Assembly: GCA_027382625.1 (NCBI GenBank)
Contig: JAJKFJ010021871.1
Span: 62,001-126,000 of the forward strand
DNA from: Tetmemena sp. SeJ-2015
Lineage: Eukaryota; Ciliophora; Spirotrichea; Sporadotrichida; Oxytrichidae
Direction: 5' to 3'
DNA length: 64,000 bases
Under the pieces are notes generated by a model. It was not told where the DNA came from and searched no databases. It saw only the letters and a program-made list of their open reading frames with translations. Position numbers and translations under genes: made by a program. Of this stretch, positions 54,201 to 64,000 are shown piece by piece (position 1 is the first letter of the stretch; every line of letters starts with the position of its first letter).

Positions 54201-56455
54201 AAAAATTCTGTAGAAATAGATGCTCTTGCTTGTGTCCAGAGCTAGTAGATAATCATTTGCTAAAAAGACCTATGTTTCAAGCTTCTTATGACTATTGCTG
54301 CTTTGCTATTTAGCGAATAGAGCGATGAATTAGTTCTAATTTTTGTCAGAGACATAAATCTAAAGCGTTTACAAGGTAATCTAATTGAAATTACATTTTT
54401 CGACTCGCAAATTAGAACAGTGTAGTTATACTTTGCCTTGACATCAATGAATCTCTCTTTAGCTGAGGAGTTCATGTATTCGCACATTTAGACCTTTATG
54501 AGCTTTACCTGACTATAGAGTAGCCTCCATGTCTATTCCAAGCTGTCCATTTTTATTGGAACCCCAGAGATAGACCTCTTACAAATTTGTAATTACTCCA
54601 CTGTGATAATCACCGCAGGCAACATTTACAACGAAAAGTTTCCTTTAAATTATCAAGATGGATAACTATTTACGATAGTTAGTCAACTTTTCGTGGAGTA
54701 GATTGAAACTCTATCGTCAAACTGTAATGACCAACGGAGCTCTCTTTTCTGCATCCATATCCAAGCTGACCAGCATCGTTTTCTCCCCAAGAAAATACAG
54801 ACCCGGTATTAGTGCACTATTTTAAATAAGAACCATAAAGTTGGCTTACGATTAAGGAGTGCTTAGTTGAGCAAGCAATTTTACTGACTTGAACTTTATT
54901 GATCTTGAGAAGGAGCAATTGAACCTCTAAGTCTCTCTTAGAAATTAAAGCCTACTCGCTATTTTAATGAGAAATGATAGCCCCTTTGCCCTTTTTACCT
55001 TGATTTTTGCTCTATCCTTTATGCTTTTGGTTAATTTAGTGTTGGTCTCTGAGGAAATATTAACCAAGGTTCTCATGTTCTCCCATATTATGAAGGGATA
55101 ATAAGCAATCTTAAAAACTAGCTAAATTTAAGCATTCTGATTCTAAAAATGCCTGAGACTGAGAAAGGTTAGCTCCACCTTTAGTAGCAGATTTCACAAA
55201 GCTATGAAGAGTCATAAGTTCCTCTACCTCTTCCATGTCTCTGTGCTTCTTCTTTAGCTTTTTTATCCTCTTTTCCTCGTCTACGAGGTCAATTCTTACT
55301 TCCTAGGGATTAATTCTTGAGCCTTCATCACCTAGTCCTTTTTCTATTAAAATAGCAATTATAATCCTAAATGGCCATTTATTCCATTTCCCCAACTATA
55401 TACCTTTCCATTCTCTGTTAGTGCTAGAGTAAAACTTCCCCCAATCTTGAGGTCTCTAATTGAGTGATCAGTTAATTTCTCATTCTTGGTTTAGTCGTGG
55501 ACTATCTCAGAGTGAGTAGCTGGCCAAGGAAATGCTATCTTTTTAGGATGCTTTCTAAAATTATGAAATCTCTCATCATCTATCATTCCTCTATATGATG
55601 TTGATAAATTATTGAGTTGAGGATATCCGAGTTAGAATTCATCACTGTATCCCCAAGAGTATGCCTCAAATCTTTTGGCAAGTTTGTAATTTTTCTCTTC
55701 ATTATGGAAACAACGGATGAATTGCTTATGATAGTCATCTATCATGAATGCCAGCAAATCTATCGGCCTCATTCCATCCTACATAGATAGATTAGTTAAA
55801 TTCACAGAGGCAAGGATTCTCGTATCTGAGAGTGGTTTCTTACAGCACAAATTAAAATTTTCTCTTTATATAAAGAAAGGAAAATTTCAAAATAACTAAA
55901 AAATTATTCAATTTAATATTCAAAAATTTTTTATATTTAAAATTAAATTTAAAAATTTTAAAAATCAAAAATTGAAAGGTCGATATGAGCGTCAGATCCG
56001 TAAACCCGTTTAGTGATTTGGACCATCCATAGCGCGCATTCTATGTTTCCAGTCTTGAAAGCATAGTGTAGAGGATTTTAAGACTTGCTCTTCTCTGCTT
56101 TAATTACAAGACTCTTGTTCAGTTTATTAAACAATTTTAAAAAAGATATATATAGTCTAAGTTAAATTAGAGCTTCAATCACTTCAAAGAAAGTCATATC
56201 TTTGTTTCCAGCGATTGACTGAGAATTTTTGAAATCTTTTTCTTGAGCAACTATAATAAATATCTTAGAAAAAATTCAATATGGCAGACAAATATCGTAT
56301 CAATTAAATTGCAGATACTTTAATATGAGTTGGGGAAAAGTTCTTACCAAGATGAAGAATATTTTCATGATTTTCATTCAGGAGTTGTGAGATTCTGTGG
56401 CCTTGGCTTTTGACCAGTTTCAATAGTGCTTGCTTATCCCTGATGTCTATTTAGT
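51270..56455 (-). CDS. IBTK-like protein: ankyrin, RCC1 repeats, BTB, long tail
   Basis: Minus strand. N-terminal ankyrin-like segment (about 56.45-55.98 kb; IDIRDKQALLKLVKSQGHRI, NLLNENHENILHL-type), then RCC1 repeats (about 55.7-54.5 kb; FEAYSWGYSDEFQLGYPQLN, GSFTLALTENGKVYSWGNGI, VACGDYHSGVITNLQ, VYLWGSNKNGQLGID), a BTB/BACK-type region (about 54.0-53.4 kb; DMYELSDHLIIDELKINCLK) and a long tail with WREKATQNSSASNYPSLSDI, KKEEDTKNDWGL and coiled coil KELMLLIQEEELRRQEEEIL. This order is that of inhibitor of Bruton tyrosine kinase (IBTK), a CUL3 adaptor in animals. Many introns or IESs; ends approximate. A ciliate role as ubiquitin-ligase adaptor is inferred only. Confidence 0.65.
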
Positions 56456-57040
56456 CAAGTTGTTTCAAAAATAAATGACTTATCTTTTTAAATGTAAACT
56501 TTTTCTATATCAATTTCATGAGTAAGTGTGTATGATTAATGTTGAGAGAATTAGTGATGACGATGGTGTTATGATGGTGGTGATGGAAACCTTGGAGATA
56601 TTCGCTAGTAAGCAAATCTTTAATTTTAATGCCGCTTCCAATTTAATATTACTATCTTAATTCAAGAATTTGATAAATGATATTACCCCGGCCAATCAAA
56701 TTCAAAAGACTAGTCTCTACTCTCTCAATTTGGCGCTTTAATTTAACTTCTCTCAAATTGCTTTCCAATATTTGTGGGCAGCTCTTCTAAAATATAAAAG
56801 GATTCTAAGATGCTAATAGAGTAAATGCAAACTCTAAGGATCATGGAAACACAAATCATAAATCAGGTGCTTCTATCTCAAATGTTGCATCATTCTCCAG
56901 AATTCCTGGAATAGCTCATAGAGAAAACCATGACTAATTATTTTCAATTTAAAGCAAAATTAAATTTGTATAGATTAATATAGGAAAAAGTCTCATTCAA
57001 AAGGGAGAATAGAAGAAAGATTGAAGCATATTAATTATAT
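56456..57040. other. Spacer between divergent IBTK-like and cyclin genes
   Basis: AT-rich, with short GATG/GGTG triplet runs near 56556-56590. Probably promoters of both genes; coding-like fragments were not supported. Confidence 0.4.
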
Positions 57041-60000
57041 ATGGAAGATTCTTAATAAGAAGTTCTTTAATAAAATCTACTATTTAAATTTGGACTATGC
57101 AGTTGCAAATGGATCTATCCATACTACCAGGTAACCTCCCCAAATGAAGCCAGGCCTTAGTCATAAGTCTGGATATGAATATCTCTAGAGTCGGGAAAAT
57201 AGCAACGGAAGGCTGCCACAAATAATCTAGAGTTTTGTCCTATTATCTAACTTAACTTTGAATTAAAAGGTTTAGATGTCACCTTCAAAAATTACTAGAA
57301 CTACATTCCTTCTTCTAACTCGCAGGTAAAGTACCCTCACACTGCTACTCACTAAGAATACCAAGGAAGCAGCTCTCACTATCAACCCTCGCAAAGTAAA
57401 GATTACCCTCTACTCTCTTATAAGTAGTTAATTTAAAGAAGTAACCAAGGTAACTATCACTATCAAGGAAGTACTCACAGCTTAACGAATTCTCATCATG
57501 CTGCTGCAAACCATCTCAGGAATAACTCAAAGCGTTCCAGGTCATGGAAAAGATCTGACAACAATGACTTCACTTCAGCTGTCAATTCTTCGAACATTGT
57601 TGCTACTTCTAACAATCATAATCCTCAACACACAAGTGGAGCAGCTAGTTTAAGGCCTCCTCTAAGGAAAGAGATGAGCAAAGCCATCGTTTTTATTATA
57701 CAGGATTTGTGTCTCATTAAATTTTCGCTGGAGCAAGAGGTACTTACGAGAACGACAGGAAGGAATATGGAGTGACAAGTAATTCAAGAACAAGACTTGG
57801 AGCGGCTGGTGTATATCATTCTAATAGAAATGCAGTTGGATAAGTTGGATCCTCTCAAACTTATGAGAAAGGAAGCAGCAACCTAGTTTCAAGTTCCTAC
57901 ATGAATCATTCACGTCATCATGATAACAACCAGTCCATCAGTCATTCAAAACAATATGAAGTGAGTATCTTAATTTGAATCCCTTTCATTTTAAGATTAT
58001 GCAAACAGCAAATACTCTAGAGAGGGGAGTTTAGGTCGCGGAGGCCCGAACTTCGCAGGCCATCGTGCAAGCTTGATGTAAATAAATCCTGTAAATCTAA
58101 GGTAGTTCTGATGGGAGTGAGTATAAACTCATCTCAACTAAGCTAATTATAATAATCAAACCTGCAACTTTCAATTGTAAAATTGCATTTATTTATTCAT
58201 TTGAGAATCATAACTTTTTAGGATGAGTGAGAAGAAGGAAACCCTATCGAGATGATAATACTATTACTTTGTGATGATTAAGTACTAGTTTATCTCTAAC
58301 AGGGTTTTTCAAACGTGAATAAATAAGTGAGAAATATAAACTTGTTGTGTATTAATGCAGTATTTTCATTTTACTATTTCTAAATTAAATACTAACAACT
58401 ATTTCAGAATTCAGCATTATAGAAATCTGCTTTATAAGAGGAAGATAGCTCAAATAACAGCTATATTTATAAATTATATTTATCAATAATGATCTGTCAA
58501 CACGCAGCTTTAATCAAATTCACTCAATCATCGCTCCCTTAAAGTTCAAAAAATATTTTTCTAAGTTATTTGAAATTTTAAATAAAGAGCAGGAAACGTA
58601 TAATTGGGTTCGCATCACTGTTTAGAAGATTACAACTCAACTAAGAGCAACGCAACTGATTCTTCTCCAATTTCAAATCAAGATCCTAACAAAACAGTGG
58701 TGAAATTCGAGAAGTCACCTCCTTTTAATCCTTCAGCGCTTCTCAATAATCCTGAATCACCTAATCAATTTTACTTTTAAGCTTTGTTTATAAATAATGG
58801 AAACTATCAAAATAGAAGTCCGGTTCTAGACACAACTCTTAGAATAGATCAAATTTCAATTGTGTAGATTGCGGAGCTCTTGTATTCGGAGTAAGTTTGT
58901 ACAAAACTAAGCTAATCTCCCTCTATATTCTGGATTCTTTGAACTTATTTCTTTTCTTTTTTAAGTTAATCCCAATAATCGTAAATAGAAGGTGTGAAAG
59001 CAATCAAGGATGAGAGATATAGTTTCTATTGTGACATTTCGCCATTTGAGATGCTCAAAAATAATTTTTAAGATGAACTCAATTATAAAGTAGTATTCAA
59101 ATCTGATGCTCATGATTATCTCAAAGTAAGTTCATAAAGTTTCCTCTTCCTAATTGCAGACACTAACTTTTGCAATCACTCTTCATGTGATTGAATTCAT
59201 TTTCGAGTGATATAAGCTTTTTTATTTTCGCGGATAAAAGTAGGTAACTTATTTTTTAGGAAAGACCATGGATGGTTTGTTAGATCTTTGATCTGGGCAA
59301 AAAATACAAGCAAAGAGATGAGGTCATTCATATGGCAGTAGAGCTCCTAGATCGCTTTTTCATGAGCTCTAATCCAAAGGCAATAAGTAGCTTAAGTCAC
59401 TATCCCTCGCATTCATCTCACTACAATCATGAATAAAAAGTTCATTAGCAAAACAGCTCGAGCTAATTCGAGTTTACTCCTAAGAATAATGCTCTCTACA
59501 CTCTCACCATGTTTTTGATTGCGAGTAAAAATGAGGAGCTAGATGAAAACATTCCACTCATCAAGGATCTTACACGCCACTTTAGCAGAATTTTACCTAC
59601 CTCAGTTCCAGTTCCCACTTTCAATGACATCGTGGAGTGTGAACGCCAACTTATGAATCACTTCTAGTGGGACTTGATGATCCTAACACCAACCGTCTTT
59701 CTCTAATCTTTCCTCTCCAATGGCATAGTTTTTGATAATGAGTATCACTTATTTTAAATGAGGGATTAAACGTAGACAGCTAATCCATGAAAAATGTGGT
59801 TCAAAACATCACAGACAGAGCAATTTCTCATTTATAAGCTTTGACAAAGGATCTGCATCTATTCAGAGAGAAACAATCATCTACTCTTGCTTGCGTGATT
59901 ATTTACTTGGCCAGAAAGGAGGAATTCTCTCAACTTCAAAGCCAACCTGAGTCATGGTGCTTTGAACTCCAAGCGATTACAAATCTCAGCGAGCTTGATC

Positions 60001-61146
60001 TTCTTGAACTTTCTGAGAGACTGAAGAATTGCATCTCACAGCAAATCTTGAACTATAATTAATTTAAGTTCAAAAGGAAAAGGATAGCAAGATGAGTGTA
60101 AACAGTGTTCTACCTGATGCTAACCCATATATTAGTCAATTGTCGAAGGATTACTTAAATTATAAAGTTTAAGACGAACAAGGAGAATCAAATAACAGCG
60201 CTTAAGCCCTCACTGATAAGCCCTGAAAAGTAATAGGTCACATCTCTAGAGATAAAGCAAGTTGCATCTCCCTCAAACAGCAACGCTCTATAAAGCTCTT
60301 AAGCGTTTAGAAATAAATCTAATGTTGCCTAGGATAGATTTAAGCTTTCTTATATATTATAGACACTCTCAAAATGTGAGTGCCTCATACTATGGTGCAA
60401 CCAGTGGCAAGGGAAATGAGTATCTGTCCAGTCATGCTTAAAATCATGGAGTCTCCAGCAATTATTGCATCTTAAAATCTTTGATATTCTATTAGGATAT
60501 TTCGAATGTATTTGAATTGAGGTATAGTTCAGTTAGTAGAACTTCATTAGATAGGCTGCATAGTCCTACGTTGGATCAAGATCCACTTACTAAAACCAGG
60601 CTTAATCCTACTAAGACAACTCAAATAACCTAAATAGCGAAAAGCAGATTGAAGATAAGGAAGATAAGGCTAATCAAATTCATAATCCTTGCTAGGAATC
60701 TTTCATTGTTGAACAGACAATAGATGAAAAGGATAAATTCATTCCTCTTATTTAATATATAGATATCAATTTAAATTAATTCATTTTAATAAATTTTAAA
60801 TTACTCTAAATTAGAAATTTAAAAATGATGAGATTTAATCAACTGCCTTGTAATATTCTATAATCTGATTTAAGATTTCATATTTTTAATAAAAATCGAT
60901 TAATATTTAATTCCTCTGAGAACAAAGCAAGTTTAGACAATGAAGTCCTTACCTTCAAATGAGAATGGAGCCAATGGGGATAGACAATTTGGAAACAATG
61001 TGACAAATAACAATCAAGTTTCAAGACAGTATGGGGCTCCTGGTCTTTCCTTATCTCGCGATTATGATGCTAATACCTTTATCACGTAATTCTTAAAAGA
61101 AAGTAAATTTCAATAATTTAAAAGCGATGCTTTAGTGTTCATCTGA
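57041..61146 (+). CDS. Cyclin-domain protein
   Basis: Cyclin: regulatory partner of a cyclin-dependent kinase. Starts MEDSQQEVLQQNLLFKFG. A long Ser/Asn/His/Gln-rich region (57.3-58.8 kb; SSSHYQPSQSKDYPLLSYKQ, NNHNPQHTSGAASLRPPLRK) precedes the cyclin fold: RPWMVCQIFDLGKKYKQRDE, VIHMAVELLDRFFMSS, NALYTLTMFLIASKNEELDE, VPVPTFNDIVECERQLMNHF, QWDLMILTPTVFLQSFLSNG, then a second helical lobe (STLACVIIYLARKEEFSQ). The C-terminal tail is low-complexity and may extend to TGA 61144-61146, overlapping the end of the convergent gene by about 37 nt. Multiple introns or IESs; junctions approximate. Confidence 0.72.
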
Positions 61147-63840
61147 CTAACCTATCCAGATAAATTAAGAACCTGATTGTTAAAGCTTTTGGCATATAAA
61201 GATTCGTGTCTGTTACTTTTGAGCAGAACTGATGCGTCATTCTCAGATTTCTTAGCTTGCTGTTGGCTAGTATTTAAGCTCCTCATATCGAATGCCTTGT
61301 TTAGCTTGTAGTTGCTGTAGCCATAGAACGATTTCTTAAGCTGGTCTTTTACATTTGAGTAGTTCTCCTGCTTCGCTTTGATAGAGTCACAAAAAGTTTT
61401 GTTGATATCGTAGTTAATAATCTTATCGATATTCTCACAAAAATAAGCTATTTTTAAGATAATTTCTCGGACCTCTCTGCCTTTTTACCATAAGCGGTGG
61501 AAGGCATTCCTTAGTTTAATTCTCAACTTCTCTCTTTAAATTTTATTTTGGAAAGTTTTGGCCTCCTTGGAGATCAAGTCTTCTCTATCTCCTCTATCAA
61601 CAAGGTTCCCATAATTAATTGATGTTTATAAATAGTCACTCATTTCATTTAGTAATAAACGTCTAGATTGGAGTTGAGAGTTCTAAATTAGCCGATGCCT
61701 CCACTAGTGGTAGAGAAGTTATTGCTTCTTCCGAAGGAAAGACTTTTAAAGGAGCTGAAGGAATTTAGATACCCAAACTTAGAAGAATCTAAGTCCTTCT
61801 AAGATTAAATAGTCTGGTACCTTTGCTGAATATTTGCACCATCTTCATTATCATAAACAATAAATAAATTGAGCGAATTGATGGTAAAAAATAAAAACAT
61901 AAGGTTATAATCTTCCACATAAAATCACAAAATTTAATTGATAAAAACCGCTAGTATTTTATGCTTAGATATTTGCAAATATTTATCTTAAGTCAAAGCA
62001 TATTTCCCTATTTAAATTAGAAATTTTTTTCCAAAATAAATTAAAAATTCATTTTGAATTTCTTTACTCTAGATTGATGTTTTCTATAGTTAATGAATAT
62101 ATAAAAAGTCTTTCTAAAAGTTAATGGCTTGAGTTGTCTTTGATAATACAAAATATTTTTGAATTATTCTATTCCTACTTGATTGAAAAATAAATATCAA
62201 ATTAAGAATGATCATTCTTGCCCTGATCGAGATAAGAATATATTTTAAGCATTTCCCTCTCACTAAAGCAATCTTATCCTATTTCTCTCAGTCCTCTTAG
62301 CCAGTCAGAAGAAGTTATGATTCCTTTTTTGGCCAAATCAAAATGTTGGAATGAATGATGAAAGCTTTTGAATTTAAGATTAAGAAGAGAATTCAGATAC
62401 TGCACAATTAAGACATCTCTCTATCTTAGGTCTTGTCACTGTTCTTCAAAGTTATTAAATTCTTTGAGTCTGCCTTGTAACTCTGATAGAAATTTGGATC
62501 TTCGAGTTTCCTTATAAGATTCTCAAGTCTCTTGAGATCAAAAGTATCGCCACAGTTAATGTACTTTAGAATGATAGTTTCTGCTGTCTTGTTTTAAAGG
62601 ATCTTTGAGATAAATGATTCTAGGTTAGCTGAAGTCTAAACATAGCTATTTTTGTTTTGCCTGCTAAGAAGAAATAGCTTGAGATTCTATAGTCTTCTTA
62701 AATCATATTGAGGTACCTTATCTTTGAACTACCCTGAAGTCTTCTGCAATTACTTTCTTCATCATACTAGCTCTTTCCTTAGAAAGCTGAAGCACCACTG
62801 GAAGAAAACTATCTCAAGTTCAATTGGTCCCCACTCTCTTAGTTGGAAAAAGCATTAGACATCCAAAGATTCTTCTACCCTATATGAGGTTTGCTAAGTG
62901 CCTAGCTTTTATGTCTTTTAGGTTACTCAGTTATCGAGCACACTTATCCTTCTTTTATGGAAAATTTTCCCATTCCTTTGTATTAATACTCAGGGTACTC
63001 GATGTTATTCTTCCTATAAAAGTGCTCTAATTTCTGAGGTGATACGCCCTCCTCGTGTCTAAAATTTCTCTTATCACTCTTACATAAGCCTTTAAAGCAT
63101 GTCTTTGGGATTCATCTTCACTCTCAAAACTTCAGAGAAGGACTTATTCTTACTTATATCTTCCTTTTCAATTTGGAAAGTTGAGTTAAATTTATCCTTT
63201 CCACTTAGTTGTCCATAATCATTCTATTCTAGGAACTTCCGATTCCTAGAATCCATTAGCAAAAGAGAAACCTTGTTATTACTTTCAAGTGGTAAATTTA
63301 TAGCAGACAGGTTAATTTGACCTCTGTCGCCATCCCCTCCCATACTCTTGCGTTCTGTTCTCCTTTATATTTATTGATCTATGAACTACGAATTTTCAAC
63401 TATTAAGTCTATGGTCTTTATTAGAATGAAGAAGTATTTTCTTAGCTATGAGCATTTTGGTTTTATCTAGAATTACTATGGTTTTGGTTTGGGAGTTATT
63501 GATTATCCTTGATGAGATTGAGATTCTTGAAAATGATCTTATAATTGACTTTTCCCTTGACAGAACTTTAATTCTTCATCCATTCTATATCTGTGGGCCT
63601 AAGTTCACGCATGCCTTTCATATTTGATAGGATGTTCACAAAAGCGTTTGTATTTATATACCCGTCGTTTTCTAAAAATAAGAAGAGTTTAATCAGTCGT
63701 CATAAGAAGTGAGCAAATTGAAAAAGTAGGATAAAGTTAGAAAACTTACACTCATCTATGTCCTTGCAAAGCTACTTTAATTTTTCTATTTTAGAAGCTT
63801 AAGTATCTGAAAACTTCTCTTGTTCGTTTTGAGAATCCAT
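61110..63840 (-). CDS. EF-hand-like N-terminus and coiled-coil protein
   Basis: ATG 63840 opens MDSQNEQEKFSDTQASKIEK; a GT-AG intron near 63680-63750 precedes ENDGYINTNAFVNILSNMKG, resembling an EF-hand loop and exit helix, then RELRPTDIEWMKNQSSVKGK. Later parts (61.2-61.6 kb) are basic and helical (LRIKLRNAFHRWQKGREV, TFCDSIKAKQENYSNVKDQL, KKSFYGYSNYKLNKAFDMRS). The family pattern (calmodulin-like start, long helical remainder) suggests a calcium-regulated scaffold; calcium binding is not certain because the loop is incomplete. TGA at 61110-61112. Internal exon/IES structure was not resolved. Confidence 0.45.
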
Positions 63841-64000
63841 TTAAGAATAAAAATTAACTTGCTTTTTATAATTTTGATCTTAATTTATAGTTCACATTTG
63901 TTTATATCTTCAACAAGAGTCTTACTGTGAATTAATTTATCATAAAATATAGCATTTAGTTAGTTGCAATTCATACTTCGTTTGAAAAATAGTTGTTTAT

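Noticed and set aside
1..64000. Reading the window with the standard genetic code
   Set aside because: It breaks nearly every conserved gene (OXR1, REI1, GWT1, MFS, cyclin) at TAA/TAG positions where Gln fits; only TGA ends genes.
1..64000. CRISPR arrays, rRNA genes, tRNA genes and telomeric C4A4 repeats
   Set aside because: None were seen on either strand.

Overview
This window looks like germline (micronuclear) DNA of a ciliate, most likely a spirotrich/hypotrich of the Oxytricha-Stylonychia kind. Three things support this. (1) Conserved proteins read through TAA and TAG where relatives have Gln, and genes end only at TGA. (2) Genes are interrupted by AT-rich inserts of about 20-75 nt. These are flanked by short direct repeats ('pointers': TA, ATT, TGAT, GAGC, AGAGAG and others), and removing the insert plus one repeat copy restores the frame, so they behave as internal eliminated sequences (IESs). 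True GT-AG introns (about 30-100 nt, a few longer) are also present. (3) At least two genes are scrambled: consecutive coding pieces lie out of order and on opposite strands, and matching pointers (9 bp and 13 bp) join them exactly in frame.

Layout. 0-0.7 kb: C-terminal piece of a dynein heavy chain that stops early. 0.8-3.4 kb: ABC half-transporter (minus). 4.4-11.9 kb: GWT1/PIG-W GPI-anchor acyltransferase (plus), interrupted by a 5.55-kb insert at 5924-11478. The insert is richer in GC and carries a decayed transposon with three reading frames: a long unknown ORF, a small coiled-coil ORF and an IS630/Tc1-type DDE transposase. 11.9-15.6 kb: a second ABC half-transporter plus a third partial copy (minus). 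15.6-17.9 kb: very AT-rich and mostly empty. 17.9-18.5 kb: ORF with a heptapeptide repeat. 18.9-22.3 kb: scrambled TauE/SafE-family transporter. 22.4-23.0 kb: J-domain protein. 23-25.8 kb: mostly empty, with one terminal exon. 25.8-26.8 kb: unknown conserved-looking protein.

26.9-27.6 kb holds the C-terminal half of a REI1/ZNF622-like 60S-biogenesis factor; its N-terminal half lies inverted at 37.5-38.7 kb. Between them are a PAP2-like phosphatase (minus), an OXR1-like LysM-GRAM-TLDc protein (plus) and a GC-richer gene with a poly-Glu tract (plus). 39-41 kb: MFS transporter. 41.2-44.1 kb: Gln-rich coiled-coil protein. 44.2-47.6 kb: C2-domain protein. 48.3-51.2 kb: coiled-coil protein. 51.3-56.5 kb: IBTK-like ankyrin-RCC1-BTB protein. 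57-61.1 kb: cyclin. 61.1-63.8 kb: EF-hand-like/coiled-coil protein.

The genes form no operon or single pathway; they are an ordinary mix of housekeeping and signalling genes, as expected for a germline locus from which many small somatic chromosomes are cut. The most informative content is the rearrangement architecture and the three-ORF transposon. No homology search was possible: family calls rest on motifs read by eye, and exon/IES ends of the longer genes are approximate.
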